Shown: positions 11,173 to 20,835, numbered from the stretch's first letter. The stretch is 38,148 nucleotides of DNA from Kitasatospora sp. Root107 (GCF_001424875.1 NZ_LMCT01000002.1:59529-97676); one strand, 5' to 3'. Numbers and translations: made by a program. The notes: generated by a model not told the origin, from the sequence alone.

Positions 11173-12288
11173 TCAGTGCTTGCCGGACGGGCGGCCCTTG
11201 CTACGGGACCGGCTGACCGGCTGGTTGCGGTTACCGACGATACCCGCTGCCCCGTCCTCGTCCTGGTCGTCCTCGCTCGGGTCCGCCTCGCCCGAGGCGG
11301 CCCGCTCGGCTTCGGCCTTGGCGTCCGCGGCCCGGCGGGCCTCGACCTTCTTGGCCAGCGCCTTCATCTCCGGCTGCATCTCCTTGAGCTGCGCGTACAG
11401 CGGCGTGGCCACGCAGATCGAGGAGTACGCACCGGCGGCGAGGCCGATGAAGAGGGCGAGCGAGATGTCGTTCAGGGTGCCCGCGCCCAGCAGACCGCCA
11501 CCGATGAAGAGCAGTGCGGCGACCGGGAGGAGCGCCACCACGGTGGTGTTGATCGAGCGCACCAGGGTCTGGTTGAGGCCCGCGTTGGCGGCCTCGCTGA
11601 AGGTGCGCTTGTTCTGCCGGGTGATGCCCTTGGCGTTCTCCTTCACGGTGTCGAAGACGACCACCGTGTCGTAGAGCGAGTAGCCGAGGATGGTCAGGAA
11701 GCCGATCACGGTGCCCGGGGTGACCTCGAAACCGACCAGGGCGTAGACGCCGATGGTGATCAGGAGGTCGTGGATCAGTGCCACCAGGGCGGCGATCGCC
11801 ATCCGCCACTCGAAGGCGATGGCCAGGTAGATGGTGACCAGCACCATGAAGATCACCAGGCCGAGCAGCGCCTTCTTGGAGATCTCCTCGCCCCAGCTGG
11901 GGCCGACCACCTGGGCGTTGATGTCGTTGGCCGGGATGGCCAGGTCCTTGGAGAGCTCGGTGATGAAGGTGGCCGCCGGGAGCTGCTCCTCCGCGCTCAC
12001 CTGGATCTTGATCGCGCCCTTGTCGGTGGACTGCACCAGCGCGCTGGTGTCCTTGAGGATGTCGTCCGCCGCGGACTGGGCCTGGGAGACCGTCAGACCG
12101 GGCTTGGTGATCGTGTAGACCGAGCCGCCCTCGAACTCGATGCCGAGCTTGAGGCCGAACGCCAGACCGATCCCGGCGACCAGCACGATCAGGGCGGAGA
12201 GGCTGTACCAGAGCTTGCGCCGGCCGACGAAGTCGAAGCTGACCTCACCCTGGTAGAGACGGTGACCGAGGTTGCTGAAGCGTGACAT
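11173..12288 (-). CDS. secF: Protein translocase subunit SecF
   Basis: A 371-residue membrane protein of the SecDF complex, which uses the proton gradient to help SecYEG export. A first membrane segment (about 26-46) is followed by a short external domain beginning GIEFEGGSVY, then five membrane helices, with the SecF signature GFLTILGYSLYDTVVVFDTVKEN. The cytoplasmic C-terminal tail is long and charged, ending in basic residues. The ATG at 12288 follows GGAGGTC and lies 4 bases after the secD stop, so the two are translationally close. An upstream in-frame ATG at 12354 falls inside secD and is rejected. Confidence 0.96.
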   Translation of the reverse strand: MSRFSNLGHRLYQGEVSFDFVGRRKLWYSLSALIVLVAGIGLAFGLKLGIEFEGGSVYTITKPGLTVSQAQSAADDILKDTSALVQSTDKGAIKIQVSAEEQLPAATFITELSKDLAIPANDINAQVVGPSWGEEISKKALLGLVIFMVLVTIYLAIAFEWRMAIAALVALIHDLLITIGVYALVGFEVTPGTVIGFLTILGYSLYDTVVVFDTVKENAKGITRQNKRTFSEAANAGLNQTLVRSINTTVVALLPVAALLFIGGGLLGAGTLNDISLALFIGLAAGAYSSICVATPLYAQLKEMQPEMKALAKKVEARRAADAKAEAERAASGEADPSEDDQDEDGAAGIVGNRNQPVSRSRSKGRPSGKH

Positions 12289-12292
12289 CGCG

Positions 12293-14032
12293 TCAGACCT
12301 CCTTCGCGGCGGAGGCGGAGGTGCGGCGACGACCGCGCACCAGAGGACGGGCACCCAGGCGCTTCGGGTCCAGACCGGACCACTTGTGCCCCTCGGCGAA
12401 GAACTTGGTCCGCGCCAGCAGGGTGATCATCGGCTTGGTGAAGAGGAAGATCACCACGACGTCGAGCGCGGTGGTCAGGCCGAGGGTGAAGGCGAAGCCC
12501 TGCACCTTGCCGACCGAGACCAGGTAGAGCACCGCGGCACAGAGGAACGAGACGAAGTCCGAGACCAGGATGGTGCGCCGGGCCCGGGGCCAGGCGCGCT
12601 GGACGGCCGGGCGCAGCGGGGCACCCTCGCGGACCTCGTCGCGGATGCGCTCGAAGTACACGATGAAGGAGTCCGCGGTGATACCGATCGCGACGATCGC
12701 ACCGCAGACGGCCGGCAGGTTGAGCGCGAAGCCGATACCGGCGCCGAGCAGCGACATGATCGCGTAGGTCAGCGCGGCGGAGACCACCAGGCCCGCGATC
12801 GACACCAGGCCGAGGCCGCGGTAGTAGACCAGCGAGTAGAGCACCACCAGGATCATGCCGATCCCGCCGGCGACCAGACCGGCCTTCAGCTGGTCGCCAC
12901 CGAGCTGCGGGGAGACCGTGGTGACGTCGCTCATCTCGAAGGTGAGCGGCAGTGCGCCGAAGCTCAGCACGTTGGCCAGGGCCTTGGCCTCGCTCTGGGT
13001 GAAGCTGCCGTTGATGACCGCGTTGCCGGCGATCGACTGGCTGACGTACGGGTGGGAGACCACCTTGCCGTCGAGCACGATGGCGAACTGGTTGGCCGGG
13101 CTGGGCTGGGTGGCGAGCTGACCGGTGGTGGCGGCGAACGCCTTGGAGCCGGTGTCGTCGAACTGGAGCTGGACCTGCCAGCCGCCGGCCTGCTGGGTGT
13201 CGAAGGAGGCGAGCGCCTTGTCGATGTCCTGGCCGTTCACGGCGACCGGGCCGAGCGCGAACTTGTACCAGACGTTCTGCTCGGCGTCGAAGCTGCAGGC
13301 GACCGCGTTCTTGGCCGGGTCGGTCTGGTAGTCGAGCCGCTGCGACTGGTTCGAGCAGTCCAGCTTGGTGAACTGCTCCTGCAGGTCCGGCGGGACGGTG
13401 CCCTGGGTGAGCGCGGCCGACATCTCGGCGGCGGTCGGGGCGGACGCCGCGGCGGTCGGGGTGGCAGCCGCACTGGCCGAGGCGGTCGGGTCCGCCTTCA
13501 GCCCGTCGGTGACGGCACGGCCGGCCTTGGTGGCCGAGGCGCTCGGGGCCGGGGCGGCCGAGGAACCGGCGCTCGGGCTGGCCGAGGGGGTTGCCCCGGC
13601 ACTCGGCGTGGCCGCCGGCGCGGTGGGCAGGGCACCGGTGGGCGCGAGCGCCAGCACCGGGCGGAAGTAGAGCTTCGCGGTCTGACCGATGTCCTTGATC
13701 GCCTGCTCATTGTCGCCATCCTTGTTCGGGATGTTGACGATGATGGTGTCGGACCCCTGCGTCTGGACCTCGGCCTCGGAGACGCCGAACGCGTTCACTC
13801 GCTTCGTCAGGATGCTGACCGCGGTGTCCATGTTGGTCTTGGTGATCGCGGCGGGGTCATCCGACTTGGCGGTCAGCGTGATGCTGGTGCCGCCCGCGAG
13901 GTCGATCCCGAGACGCGGCGTGGTGTGGCCCGTCCCGAACATGAGGGCGACCAGTCCGACGGTGATCACCAGGATGAAGGCCAGAGCCCGCCCCGGGTAA
14001 CCGTCGCGCGGGCGCGACTTGGGTGATGCCAC
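12293..14032 (-). CDS. secD: Protein translocase subunit SecD
   Basis: A 579-residue SecD. The N-terminal membrane helix (about 16-33) leads into LGIDLAGGTSITL, then the large external domain with KRVNAFGVSEAEVQ, then the C-terminal helices with GITADSFIVYFERIRDE, the conserved SecD motif. Residues about 129-203 are an unusual Ala/Pro/Ser/Thr-rich low-complexity insert in the external domain, longer than in Escherichia coli SecD; such inserts are common in high-GC actinobacteria. The start is GTG at 14032 with GGGAGA about ten bases ahead. It shares an operon with yajC upstream (144-base gap) and secF downstream (4-base gap). Confidence 0.96.
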   Translation of the reverse strand: MASPKSRPRDGYPGRALAFILVITVGLVALMFGTGHTTPRLGIDLAGGTSITLTAKSDDPAAITKTNMDTAVSILTKRVNAFGVSEAEVQTQGSDTIIVNIPNKDGDNEQAIKDIGQTAKLYFRPVLALAPTGALPTAPAATPSAGATPSASPSAGSSAAPAPSASATKAGRAVTDGLKADPTASASAAATPTAAASAPTAAEMSAALTQGTVPPDLQEQFTKLDCSNQSQRLDYQTDPAKNAVACSFDAEQNVWYKFALGPVAVNGQDIDKALASFDTQQAGGWQVQLQFDDTGSKAFAATTGQLATQPSPANQFAIVLDGKVVSHPYVSQSIAGNAVINGSFTQSEAKALANVLSFGALPLTFEMSDVTTVSPQLGGDQLKAGLVAGGIGMILVVLYSLVYYRGLGLVSIAGLVVSAALTYAIMSLLGAGIGFALNLPAVCGAIVAIGITADSFIVYFERIRDEVREGAPLRPAVQRAWPRARRTILVSDFVSFLCAAVLYLVSVGKVQGFAFTLGLTTALDVVVIFLFTKPMITLLARTKFFAEGHKWSGLDPKRLGARPLVRGRRRTSASAAKEV

Positions 14033-14176
14033 CTTGCTCGTTTCTCCCTGTCCATGGCGCCGGCCACCGGAACCCTGTCCGGTAGGTGGCGGATAGGGGG
14101 AAGGTGGCCTGACGGCCCGTGAGGTCCTTTGGACGCGCGGTCGGTTGCCGCGCGGCCGAGGGTGTGCCCGACCGTA

Positions 14177-14590
14177 CTACTTGTTCTTCGGAGCCTCGTC
14201 GTCGGTACCGTCGTTGTCCGACTCGTCCTTCTTGTCGAAGCTGAGCGGCTTCTCGTCGGTCTCGTCGGCCTCGACGATCTCGTCGGCGGCGTCCGTCGGC
14301 TCGTCCTCGACCGGACGGCCGTTGATGATCGCGTCGTACTCCTCCGGGTCCAGCACCGCGGCGATCGCACCCTTGGTGAAGTGCACGACCGTGCCCGGGG
14401 CCACCTCCAGCTCGACGGTCTCCTCGTTCACCGACTTCACCAGGGCGTAGATGCCCCCGATGGTGCGGACGCCCGAACCGGGCTCGATCGCGGAGCGCAT
14501 CTGCTTGGCCTGGTCCTGACGCTTCTTGTTGGACCGGAACAGCATGAACAGCACGGCGATCATGATGAGGGGAAGGAGGAGCGATTCCAC
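14177..14590 (-). CDS. yajC: Preprotein translocase subunit YajC
   Basis: A 137-residue protein with one N-terminal membrane helix (about 3-18), the basic stretch RSNKKRQDQAKQM and the YajC core GSGVRTIGGIYALVKSV. The C-terminal 40 residues are strongly acidic (many Asp/Glu), a typical actinobacterial extension. YajC associates with SecDF. The GTG at 14590 has no strong ribosome binding site; a TAGGA lies 13 bases upstream. A TTGTCC/TAGACT promoter 80 bases upstream makes it the likely first gene of yajC-secD-secF-apt. Confidence 0.93.
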   Translation of the reverse strand: MESLLLPLIMIAVLFMLFRSNKKRQDQAKQMRSAIEPGSGVRTIGGIYALVKSVNEETVELEVAPGTVVHFTKGAIAAVLDPEEYDAIINGRPVEDEPTDAADEIVEADETDEKPLSFDKKDESDNDGTDDEAPKNK

Positions 14591-14670
14591 AGCCTGGTGT
14601 CCTATTCAGGCCGCCCACCGAGGGGTGGCCAGTGGAGATTTCGTCGGCCCATCAGGTCGAGAGGGGCGGT

Positions 14671-14706
14671 CCGGCGGAGTCTAAGCGACCCGCTCTGATC
14701 GGACAA
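14671..14706 (-). promoter_or_regulatory. Candidate promoter of yajC-secD-secF-apt
   Basis: On the minus strand, TTGTCC (14706-14701), a 17-base spacer, and TAGACT (14683-14678). The -10 fits the actinobacterial TAGNNT form, and the spacing is ideal for a housekeeping sigma factor. The start would be near 14671, 80 bases before yajC and downstream of ruvB. Confidence 0.6.
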
Positions 14707-14801
14707 CGCCAAGCATGTCATCCTGCCGCCGTTGGTGGCGACCTTCCGCCTGAACAGTTTGGCCACGACCTGTGTCCGAAACCGGACCGGCCCGGGAGAG
14801 A

Positions 14802-15893
14802 TCAGCCGCCGGCCTTGCCGAACAGCTCCGGCTGGCCGGGCACCGCGCCACGCGGGGACTGCGGCGGCGGCACCATCCCGAGGTGCTGCCAGGCGGCCGC
14901 CGTCGCGATCCGGCCACGCGGCGTACGGGCCAGCAGGCCCTCCCGGACCAGGAACGGCTCGGCCACCTCCTCCACCGTCTCGGCCTCCTCCCCCACCGCG
15001 ACGGCCAGCGTGGACAGGCCGACCGGGCCGCCGCCGAACAGCCGGAGCAGCGCGTCCAGCACCGCGCGGTCCAGGCGGTCCAGACCACGGGCGTCCACCT
15101 CGTAGACGGCCAGCGCCTGGGCGGCGATCTCCCGGTCCACCACACCGTCGTGCCTGACCTGGGCGAAGTCCCGGACCCGGCGCAGCAGTCGGTTGGCGAT
15201 CCGGGGCGTGCCGCGCGAGCGGCCGGCGATCTCGGCGGCCCCGGCGGTGTCGATCTGGACGTCCAGCAGGGCGGCCGAGCGGTGCACCACCCGCTCCAGC
15301 TCGCTCGGCGCGTAGAACTCCATGTGGCCGGTGAAGCCGAACCGGTCGCGCAGCGGGGGCGGCAGCAGCCCGGCCCGGGTGGTCGCGCCGACCAGGGTGA
15401 ACGGCGGCAGCTCCAGCGGGATCGCGGTGGCGCCGGGCCCCTTACCGACGATCACGTCGACCCGGAAGTCCTCCATCGCCAGGTAGAGCATCTCCTCGGC
15501 CGGGCGGGACATCCGGTGGATCTCGTCCAGGAACAGCACCTCGCCCTCGGTCAGCGAGGAGAGGATCGCCGCCAGGTCGCCGGCGTGCTGGATGGCCGGG
15601 CCCGAGGTGATCCGGATCGGGGCGCCCAGCTCGGCCGCGATGATCATCGACAAGGTGGTCTTGCCGAGCCCGGGCGGGCCGCTGAGCAGCACGTGGTCCG
15701 GCGTGGTGCCGCGCTTGCGGGCGGCCTGCAGCACCAGCGAGAGCTGCTCGCGGACCCGCTCCTGCCCGATGAACTCGTCCAGCACCTTGGGCCGCAGCGC
15801 CGCCTCGACCGCCTGGTCCTCGCCGTCGGCGGTCGAGGCCAGAACCTCATCGGCCCGCAGGCGGTCGGCGGGGTCGGAGTCGTACGGGCTCAT
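14802..15893 (-). CDS. ruvB: Holliday junction helicase motor RuvB
   Basis: A 363-residue AAA+ ATPase driving branch migration with RuvA. It has Walker A GPPGLGKT (72-79), Walker B LFLDEIHR, the sensor [18 protein letters not shown] and the C-terminal winged-helix domain (about 260-340). ATG at 15893 lies 22 bases after the ruvA stop. It is the last of ruvC-ruvA-ruvB, with no sign of truncation. No strong hairpin was seen straight after its stop. Confidence 0.97.
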   Translation of the reverse strand: MSPYDSDPADRLRADEVLASTADGEDQAVEAALRPKVLDEFIGQERVREQLSLVLQAARKRGTTPDHVLLSGPPGLGKTTLSMIIAAELGAPIRITSGPAIQHAGDLAAILSSLTEGEVLFLDEIHRMSRPAEEMLYLAMEDFRVDVIVGKGPGATAIPLELPPFTLVGATTRAGLLPPPLRDRFGFTGHMEFYAPSELERVVHRSAALLDVQIDTAGAAEIAGRSRGTPRIANRLLRRVRDFAQVRHDGVVDREIAAQALAVYEVDARGLDRLDRAVLDALLRLFGGGPVGLSTLAVAVGEEAETVEEVAEPFLVREGLLARTPRGRIATAAAWQHLGMVPPPQSPRGAVPGQPELFGKAGG

Positions 15894-15915
15894 CGGGCGG
15901 GCTCCTGAGAGTGCG

Positions 15916-16527
15916 TCAGCGGGTGCGGTTGAGGGTGCGCAGCGCGGCCTTCAGCAGGGCGCCGACGTCGGTACGGCTCTGCGCCTCGGCCTCGGGCGTG
16001 ACGGCGGTGACCGCCTCGTCCGCCTCGCGCGGAGCGTAGCCGAGACCGACCAGGGCGGCGTGCAGTTGCTCGGACCAGGGGGCCGGACCTGCGGCGATCG
16101 GCTTCTGGGCGGGGACGCTGCCGTGCGGGGCGCCGAGCTTGTCCTTGTACTCGAGCAGCAGCTTCTGGGCCAGCTTGGGGCCGATCCGGGGCACAGCGGT
16201 GAGCGACTTGGCGTCGCCCTGGGCGACGATCCGGCGCAGCTCGTCGGGGGTGAAGGTGGCCAGCATGCCCAGCGCCATGGTGGCGGCCACCCCGCTGGCG
16301 GTGAGCAGCACGTCGAAGGTGGCCCGCTCGTCCTCGTCGGCGAAGCCGTACAGGGTGAGCGAGTCCTCCTTGACGATCAGCGCGGTGGTCAGCCGGGTCG
16401 GCTCGCCGATCCGCAGCGCGGACAGCGTGCGCGGGGTGCACTTCACCAGCATGCCGACCCCGCCGACCTCGACCACGGCGCTGCCGGGGGTGATGGCGGC
16501 GACCGGGCCCTGGACGAAGGCGATCAT
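15916..16527 (-). CDS. ruvA: Holliday junction DNA helicase RuvA
   Basis: A 203-residue protein that binds four-way junctions as a tetramer. The N-terminal OB domain (about 1-65, [12 protein letters not shown] start) is followed by helix-hairpin-helix repeats including [20 protein letters not shown], and a C-terminal RuvB-binding domain (about 150-200, [13 protein letters not shown]). Its ATG overlaps the ruvC stop as ATGA (16524-16527), implying coupled translation. Longer in-frame extension upstream lies inside ruvC and is not real. Confidence 0.97.
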   Translation of the reverse strand: MIAFVQGPVAAITPGSAVVEVGGVGMLVKCTPRTLSALRIGEPTRLTTALIVKEDSLTLYGFADEDERATFDVLLTASGVAATMALGMLATFTPDELRRIVAQGDAKSLTAVPRIGPKLAQKLLLEYKDKLGAPHGSVPAQKPIAAGPAPWSEQLHAALVGLGYAPREADEAVTAVTPEAEAQSRTDVGALLKAALRTLNRTR

Positions 16528-17093
16528 CGGCGGTACTCCCTGATCCTGGGGTTGCTCACTGGCTTGCTCGCGGCCTGGCCCGCGACGGCGGCGGCGATCC
16601 GGTTGTGTGCCGTACCGCGCCAGATGTGACAGATCGCCAGCGCCAGCGCATCGGCGGCGTCGGCGGGCTTGGGCGGCTCGGCCAGCCGCAGCAGGCGGGT
16701 GACCATCGCGGTGACCTGGGCCTTGTCGGCCCGGCCGTTGCCCGAGACCGCGGCCTTCACCTCGCTGGGCGTGTGCAGGGTGACCGGGATGCCGCGCCGG
16801 GTGGCGCAGAGCATCGCAACCGCGCTGGCCTGCGCGGTGCCCATCACGGTGCTGACGTTGTGCTGGGCGAACACCCGCTCCACCGCGACGAGTTCGGGCT
16901 GATGGGTGTCGAACCACTGCTCCAGGCCCTGCTCGATCAGCAGCAGCCGCTGCCCGATCTCCGCCTCGGCGGGCGTACGGATCACCCCGACCCCGAGCAT
17001 GGTGAGCGGCCGGCCGGGAGTCCCCTCCACCACGCCGACTCCACACCTGGTCAGCCCAGGGTCAACTCCCAGCACCCGCACCTGTGAACCCAT
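16524..17093 (-). CDS. ruvC: Crossover junction endodeoxyribonuclease RuvC
   Basis: A 189-residue resolvase that nicks Holliday junctions. The metal-binding acidic residues are present: Asp11 in GVDPGLT, the Glu of AVERVF, and two Asp in [15 protein letters not shown] at 17093 is used; a GTG at 17081 would give a product that begins just before the RVLGVDPG strand, as in many relatives, and is equally possible. Neither start has a strong ribosome binding site. It heads ruvCAB and is separated from the yebC-type gene by a terminator-like hairpin. Confidence 0.96.
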   Translation of the reverse strand: MGSQVRVLGVDPGLTRCGVGVVEGTPGRPLTMLGVGVIRTPAEAEIGQRLLLIEQGLEQWFDTHQPELVAVERVFAQHNVSTVMGTAQASAVAMLCATRRGIPVTLHTPSEVKAAVSGNGRADKAQVTAMVTRLLRLAEPPKPADAADALALAICHIWRGTAHNRIAAAVAGQAASKPVSNPRIREYRR

Positions 17094-17150
17094 CTCTGTC
17101 GTCCGACCTGCGAAGGCTACCGCCCGGGTCGGACAACCGGACGAACGACA

Positions 17151-17185
17151 CCGGCCCGGCGGTCCACTGAGGACCACCGGGCCGG
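17151..17185 (-). terminator. Hairpin after the yebC-type gene
   Basis: Fifteen-base arms (17151-17165 and 17171-17185) with one C/A mismatch and an ACTGA loop, beginning 14 bases after the yebC-type stop and before ruvC. It should separate the two transcripts. Confidence 0.75.
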
Positions 17186-17198
17186 AGAGGCAGCCGAG

Positions 17199-17957
17199 TT
17201 ACTCGGCGTCGAGCTGCGCACCGACCTCGTCGCTGATGTCGAAGTTGGCGAAGACGTTCTGCACGTCGTCGCTGTCCTCCAGCGCGTCGATCAGCTTGAA
17301 GATCTTGCGGGCGCCGTCGACGTCCAGCGGCACCTGCAGGTCCGCCACGAAGTTGGCGTCGGCCGAGTCGTAGTCGATCCCGGCATCCACCAGCGCGGTG
17401 CGGACGGCGACCATGTCGGTGGCCGCGCTGATCACCTCGAAGGAGTCACCGAGGTCGTTGACCTCCTCGGCGCCGACCTCGAGGACGACCTCGAAGACCT
17501 TGTCCTCGTCGACCCCGTCCGCCTTCGGGACGATGATGACGCCCTTGCGGTTGAACAGGTACGAGACCGAGCCCGGGTCGGCCATGTTCCCGCCGTTGCG
17601 GGTCATCGCGACCCGGACGTCGGAGGCCGCGCGGTTGCGGTTGTCGGTGAGGCACTCGATCAGGACCGCCACGCCGTTCGGGCCGTAGCCCTCGTACATG
17701 ATGGTCGAGTAGTCGGCCCCGCCGGCCTCGGCACCGTCACCGCGCTTGACGGCGCGGTTGATGTTGTCGATCGGCACCGAGCTCTTCTTCGCCTTCTGGA
17801 TGGCGTCGTAGAGCGTCGGGTTACCGGACGGGTCGCTGCCGCCGGTGCGGGCCGCCACCTCGATGTTCTTGATCATCTTGGCGAAGAGCTTGCCGCGCTT
17901 GGCGTCGATCGCGGCCTTCTTGTGCTTGGTGGTAGCCCATTTAGAGTGGCCGGACAT
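17199..17957 (-). CDS. YebC/TACO1-family protein
   Basis: A 252-residue protein with the family start [27 protein letters not shown] N-terminus, the [22 protein letters not shown] segment (split here: [11 protein letters not shown], then [10 protein letters not shown]), and an acidic C-terminus. The family is annotated as a transcription regulator (PmpR) or as a ribosome-associated factor relieving stalls at proline runs; the latter is the better supported recent view, and sequence alone cannot decide. The ATG at 17957 follows AAAGGAG with six bases of spacing; the GTG just before it is not needed. It lies between pdxT and ruvC, as is usual in actinobacteria. Confidence 0.94.
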   Translation of the reverse strand: MSGHSKWATTKHKKAAIDAKRGKLFAKMIKNIEVAARTGGSDPSGNPTLYDAIQKAKKSSVPIDNINRAVKRGDGAEAGGADYSTIMYEGYGPNGVAVLIECLTDNRNRAASDVRVAMTRNGGNMADPGSVSYLFNRKGVIIVPKADGVDEDKVFEVVLEVGAEEVNDLGDSFEVISAATDMVAVRTALVDAGIDYDSADANFVADLQVPLDVDGARKIFKLIDALEDSDDVQNVFANFDISDEVGAQLDAE

Positions 17958-18023
17958 CACCAGCTCCTTTTCGTCGCCAAAGGGAAATGAACAGAAGGGA
18001 TCTTACCGGTGCCGCGCGCCGCT

Positions 18024-18635
18024 TCAGCGACCGGCACTCTCGACCATGCGTACGAAGTACTCGTGCACCCGGTGGTCGCCGGTCAGCTCGGGGTGGAACG
18101 AGGTGGCCAGCAGGTTGCCCTGACGGACCGCCACGATCCGGCTGTCCGGGCCGTCGGCCGCGGGCAGCTCGGCCAGCACCTGCACGCCGGCGCCGACCGC
18201 CTCGACCCAGGGGGCCCGGATGAAGACGCCGTGCACCGGCTCCTCGCCGAGGCCGTCGAAGGCGACCCCGGACTCGAACGACTCGTTCTGCCGGCCGAAG
18301 GCGTTCCGACGGACCGTCATGTCGATACCGCCGACGGTCTCCTGGTCGTCCCGGCCGTCCAGGATCTTGTCGGCCAGCATGATCATGCCCGCGCAGGTGC
18401 CGTAGACCGGCATCCCGGCCCGGACCCGCTCGCGGACCGGCTCCATCAGGCCGAACAGCAGGGCCAGCTTCGACATCGTGGTGGACTCCCCGCCGGGGAT
18501 CACCAGCGCGTCGACGTCGGCCAGCTCCTCGGGCCGCCGCACCTCGCGGGCGATCGCGTCGGCCGCGGCCAGCGCGATCAGGTGCTCACGGACGTCGCCC
18601 TGCAGGGCCAGCACGCCGATGACGGGGGTACTCAC
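18024..18635 (-). CDS. pdxT: PLP synthase glutaminase subunit PdxT
   Basis: A 203-residue class I glutamine amidotransferase that feeds ammonia to PdxS for pyridoxal phosphate synthesis. The catalytic cysteine is Cys81 in [14 protein letters not shown] (48-53) and the FHPE motif with its catalytic His and Glu near the C-terminus are intact. GTG at 18635 is chosen because GAGG lies eight bases before it; a second GTG two codons earlier is too close to that site. pdxS lies 79 bases upstream on the same strand, with a hairpin in between. Confidence 0.96.
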   Translation of the reverse strand: MSTPVIGVLALQGDVREHLIALAAADAIAREVRRPEELADVDALVIPGGESTTMSKLALLFGLMEPVRERVRAGMPVYGTCAGMIMLADKILDGRDDQETVGGIDMTVRRNAFGRQNESFESGVAFDGLGEEPVHGVFIRAPWVEAVGAGVQVLAELPAADGPDSRIVAVRQGNLLATSFHPELTGDHRVHEYFVRMVESAGR

Positions 18636-18672
18636 GGTCACTACCTCTTCACGTTGTTGCATGGACGTGCGG

Positions 18673-18704
18673 CGGCCCGCCGGAGCCGAGGCTGCGGCGG
18701 GCCG
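18673..18704 (-). repeat. Intercistronic hairpin between pdxS and pdxT
   Basis: Perfect 10-base arms (18673-18682 and 18695-18704, CGGCCCGCCG) with a 12-base loop, located between the pdxS stop and the pdxT start. It may partly terminate or stabilise the pdxS message and so set the PdxS to PdxT ratio. Confidence 0.5.
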
Positions 18705-18714
18705 ACCGACGGGA

Positions 18715-19626
18715 CTACCAGCCGCGGTTGGCGTAGCGCTCGCTCTCGGGCAGGGTGTCGCAGTTGATGCCGACCATGGCCTCGCCCAGGTTGCGGGAGG
18801 CGTCCGCGATGATCTTCGGGTCGTCGTAGAAGGTGGTGGCCTTCACGATGGCGGCGGCGCGCTTGGCCGGGTCGCCCGACTTGAAGATGCCGGAGCCGAC
18901 GAAGACGCCCTCGGCACCGAGCTGGCGCATCAGCGCGGCGTCGGCCGGGGTGGCCACGCCACCGGCGGAGAACAGCACCACCGGGAGCTTGCCGAGCTCG
19001 GCGACCTCCTTGACCAGCTCGTACGGAGCGCGCAGCTCCTTGGCGGCCGCGTACAGCTCGTTGTTGTCGTAGCCGCGCAGGCGGGCGATCTCGTTCTTGA
19101 TCTGGCGCAGGTGACGGACGGCCTCGACCACGTTGCCGGTGCCGGCCTCGCCCTTGGAGCGGATCATGGCCGCGCCCTCGGCGATCCGGCGCAGCGCCTC
19201 ACCGAGGTTGGTGGCGCCACAGACGAACGGGGTGGTGAAGGCGAACTTGTCCGAGTGGTTGACCTCGTCGGCCGGGGTCAGCACCTCGGACTCGTCGATG
19301 TAGTCGACGCCGAGCGACTGCAGGATCTGGGCCTCGACGAAGTGGCCGATCCGGGACTTGGCCATGACCGGGATGGAGACCGCGGCGATGATCTCCTCGA
19401 TCATGTTCGGGTCGGACATCCGGGCCACGCCGCCGTCCTTGCGGATGTCGGCAGGCACCCGCTCCAGGGCCATGACGGCCACGGCACCGGCGTCCTCGGC
19501 GATCTTCGCCTGCTCGGCGTTGACCACGTCCATGATCACACCGCCCTTGAGCTGCTCGGCCATTCCGCGCTTCACGCGGGCGGTGCCGATCTGCGGCTGG
19601 TCAGCGGTGATGGGGGTGGTGGACAC
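18715..19626 (-). CDS. pdxS: PLP synthase lyase subunit PdxS
   Basis: A 303-residue TIM-barrel enzyme that makes pyridoxal 5'-phosphate from ribose 5-phosphate, glyceraldehyde 3-phosphate and ammonia from PdxT. Asp33 (in [13 protein letters not shown]), Lys90 ([10 protein letters not shown]) and Lys158 ([11 protein letters not shown]) match the acidic residue and two imine-forming lysines known in the family. GTG at 19626 follows GAGG by seven bases. An upstream in-frame extension was rejected because it lacks a ribosome binding site and family similarity. No PdxR-type regulator gene is adjacent. Confidence 0.97.
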   Translation of the reverse strand: MSTTPITADQPQIGTARVKRGMAEQLKGGVIMDVVNAEQAKIAEDAGAVAVMALERVPADIRKDGGVARMSDPNMIEEIIAAVSIPVMAKSRIGHFVEAQILQSLGVDYIDESEVLTPADEVNHSDKFAFTTPFVCGATNLGEALRRIAEGAAMIRSKGEAGTGNVVEAVRHLRQIKNEIARLRGYDNNELYAAAKELRAPYELVKEVAELGKLPVVLFSAGGVATPADAALMRQLGAEGVFVGSGIFKSGDPAKRAAAIVKATTFYDDPKIIADASRNLGEAMVGINCDTLPESERYANRGW

Positions 19627-19779
19627 GTGAGACCTCACTCGAAGATGAACCAGTGCTATCGCCCTATCGTAGGCCCGAACCGGCCGCGAACCACGCACCA
19701 TCCGGGCCAGAAGGGCCTACGGGTTACGACAAAGAGGCTGAACAGCCACCGATTTCACTCGAAATGGGGTCGGCCTCCG

Positions 19780-20325
19780 TCACGCGGGCGCGCCCTGCGG
19801 GGTGAGCGCGAGCGGCGGCTCGTCGTCCATCTCGAAGGCCAGCGGGAACGGCGCCCGCCCGGCCAGCCGGAAGTACCGCACCAGCCGGTGCTCCCGCACC
19901 GCCCGGGCCGCCCGCACCGCGTCGTTGTGGAACCGCCGCGCCATCGGCACCCGCCGGACGGCGACGGTCAGCTCCTTCACCGTCTCCGCGCCCCCCGGCA
20001 CCGCGGTCAGCGCCGCCAGCTGGGCCGGCTCCGCGAAGACCGCGCGCAGCGCCAGGCTCAGCTCGCTCTCGGCCACTTCCCGGTGCTCGTCCTCCGCCTG
20101 GCGGGCGGCATGTGACGCCTCGTAGAGCAGGATCGAGGTGGCCGGGTCCAGCTGCGAGGAGGTGGCCAGCTCCAGCGCCACCGCGGACCGCCGCACCAGC
20201 TGCGCGTCCAGCGACGCCATCGCGGTGTCGATCCGGGCGTGCAGCCGGTCGAGCCGCCCCGCCGTCCAGCTGAGGTACACGGCGAACAGCGCGACCGCGG
20301 CCGCGGCCCAGATCCAGGTAGTCAC
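19780..20325 (-). CDS. LemA-like membrane-anchored protein
   Basis: A 181-residue protein with an N-terminal membrane helix (about 3-20) and then a helical domain. RLDRLHARIDTAMASLDAQL-type spacing after the membrane segment and the RRFHNDAVRAAR-x-V segment near residue 130 resemble LemA-family proteins (compare the typical RRFYNDAV), but similarity is partial. The C-terminus is short and acidic. The GTG start at 20325 has no visible ribosome binding site and lies 11 bases after the tautomerase-like gene, so coupling is likely. The role is unknown; LemA relatives are membrane-proximal helical bundles. A more cautious name is conserved hypothetical. Confidence 0.7.
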   Translation of the reverse strand: MTTWIWAAAAVALFAVYLSWTAGRLDRLHARIDTAMASLDAQLVRRSAVALELATSSQLDPATSILLYEASHAARQAEDEHREVAESELSLALRAVFAEPAQLAALTAVPGGAETVKELTVAVRRVPMARRFHNDAVRAARAVREHRLVRYFRLAGRAPFPLAFEMDDEPPLALTPQGAPA

Positions 20326-20336
20326 GGAGCGGTACG

Positions 20337-20687
20337 CTACCGCGCCGCGAGGTGCCCGAAGCGGTACGTGGCCCGGTCCAGCTCGGTGACCTCGACGCCG
20401 TACGCCAACGGCACGGTCACGTACGCCCCGAGCAGGGCCAGCACCCGCCGGGTCAGCTCGGCCCGCTGCTCGGTGCTCCGGCCCGCCAGGATCTTGATCT
20501 CCACCAGCACCATCTGCTCGTCCGACGCCCCGTCACCGAGCACGTACTCCACGGCCGGTCGGAACACCGTCTTGCAGGCCGCCACCTCGGTGTCGATCAC
20601 CTCGGCGATCAGCGGGTGCAGCTCCTTCGCGAAGCCCTGCCGGTCGAAGTCGAGCTCGGCCGAATAATCGACAAGTATCTGCGGCAC
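20337..20687 (-). CDS. 5-carboxymethyl-2-hydroxymuconate isomerase-like tautomerase
   Basis: A 116-residue protein of the tautomerase superfamily. Members use an N-terminal proline exposed after Met removal. That fixes the start: the GTG at 20687 gives (M)PQILVDYSAELD and is preceded by GGAGG five bases away, whereas the longer ATG at 20699 would bury the proline and consist of the ribosome binding site itself. The CKTVFRP segment and the MVLVEIKILAGRSTEQRAEL segment match CHMI-type relatives. The real substrate is unknown; no homoprotocatechuate catabolic genes are nearby. It is followed by the LemA-like gene and preceded by repeat copy B. Confidence 0.8.
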   Translation of the reverse strand: MPQILVDYSAELDFDRQGFAKELHPLIAEVIDTEVAACKTVFRPAVEYVLGDGASDEQMVLVEIKILAGRSTEQRAELTRRVLALLGAYVTVPLAYGVEVTELDRATYRFGHLAAR

Positions 20688-20707
20688 AACATCCTCCATC
20701 TACAACC

Positions 20708-20802
20708 CAGGGGCTCGGGGCTCTGCTGCTGTGCGGCTCCGCCGCGTGGGCGACGCCGCCCCCAGAAGCGTTCAACTTACGTATCGGGCCAGGCACTTTC
20801 GC
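20708..20802. repeat. Dispersed palindromic repeat, copy B
   Basis: It lies between the pimA stop (20836) and the tautomerase start. It begins CAGGGGCTCGGGG, shares the GCGGCTCCGCCGC hairpin (20733-20745) and CGTGGGCGACGCCG with copy A, and carries CCAGGCACTTTCGCA. The right inverted end (CCCCGAGCCCCTG) is missing, so this copy looks truncated at its right side. Confidence 0.8.
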
Positions 20803-20835
20803 AGCGACCGAACGCCAGACATCCTCTGCCGAAGG

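Noticed and set aside
12272..14026. Long plus-strand frame over secD
   Set aside because: Antisense to SecD with all SecD motifs; no domain found in the plus reading.
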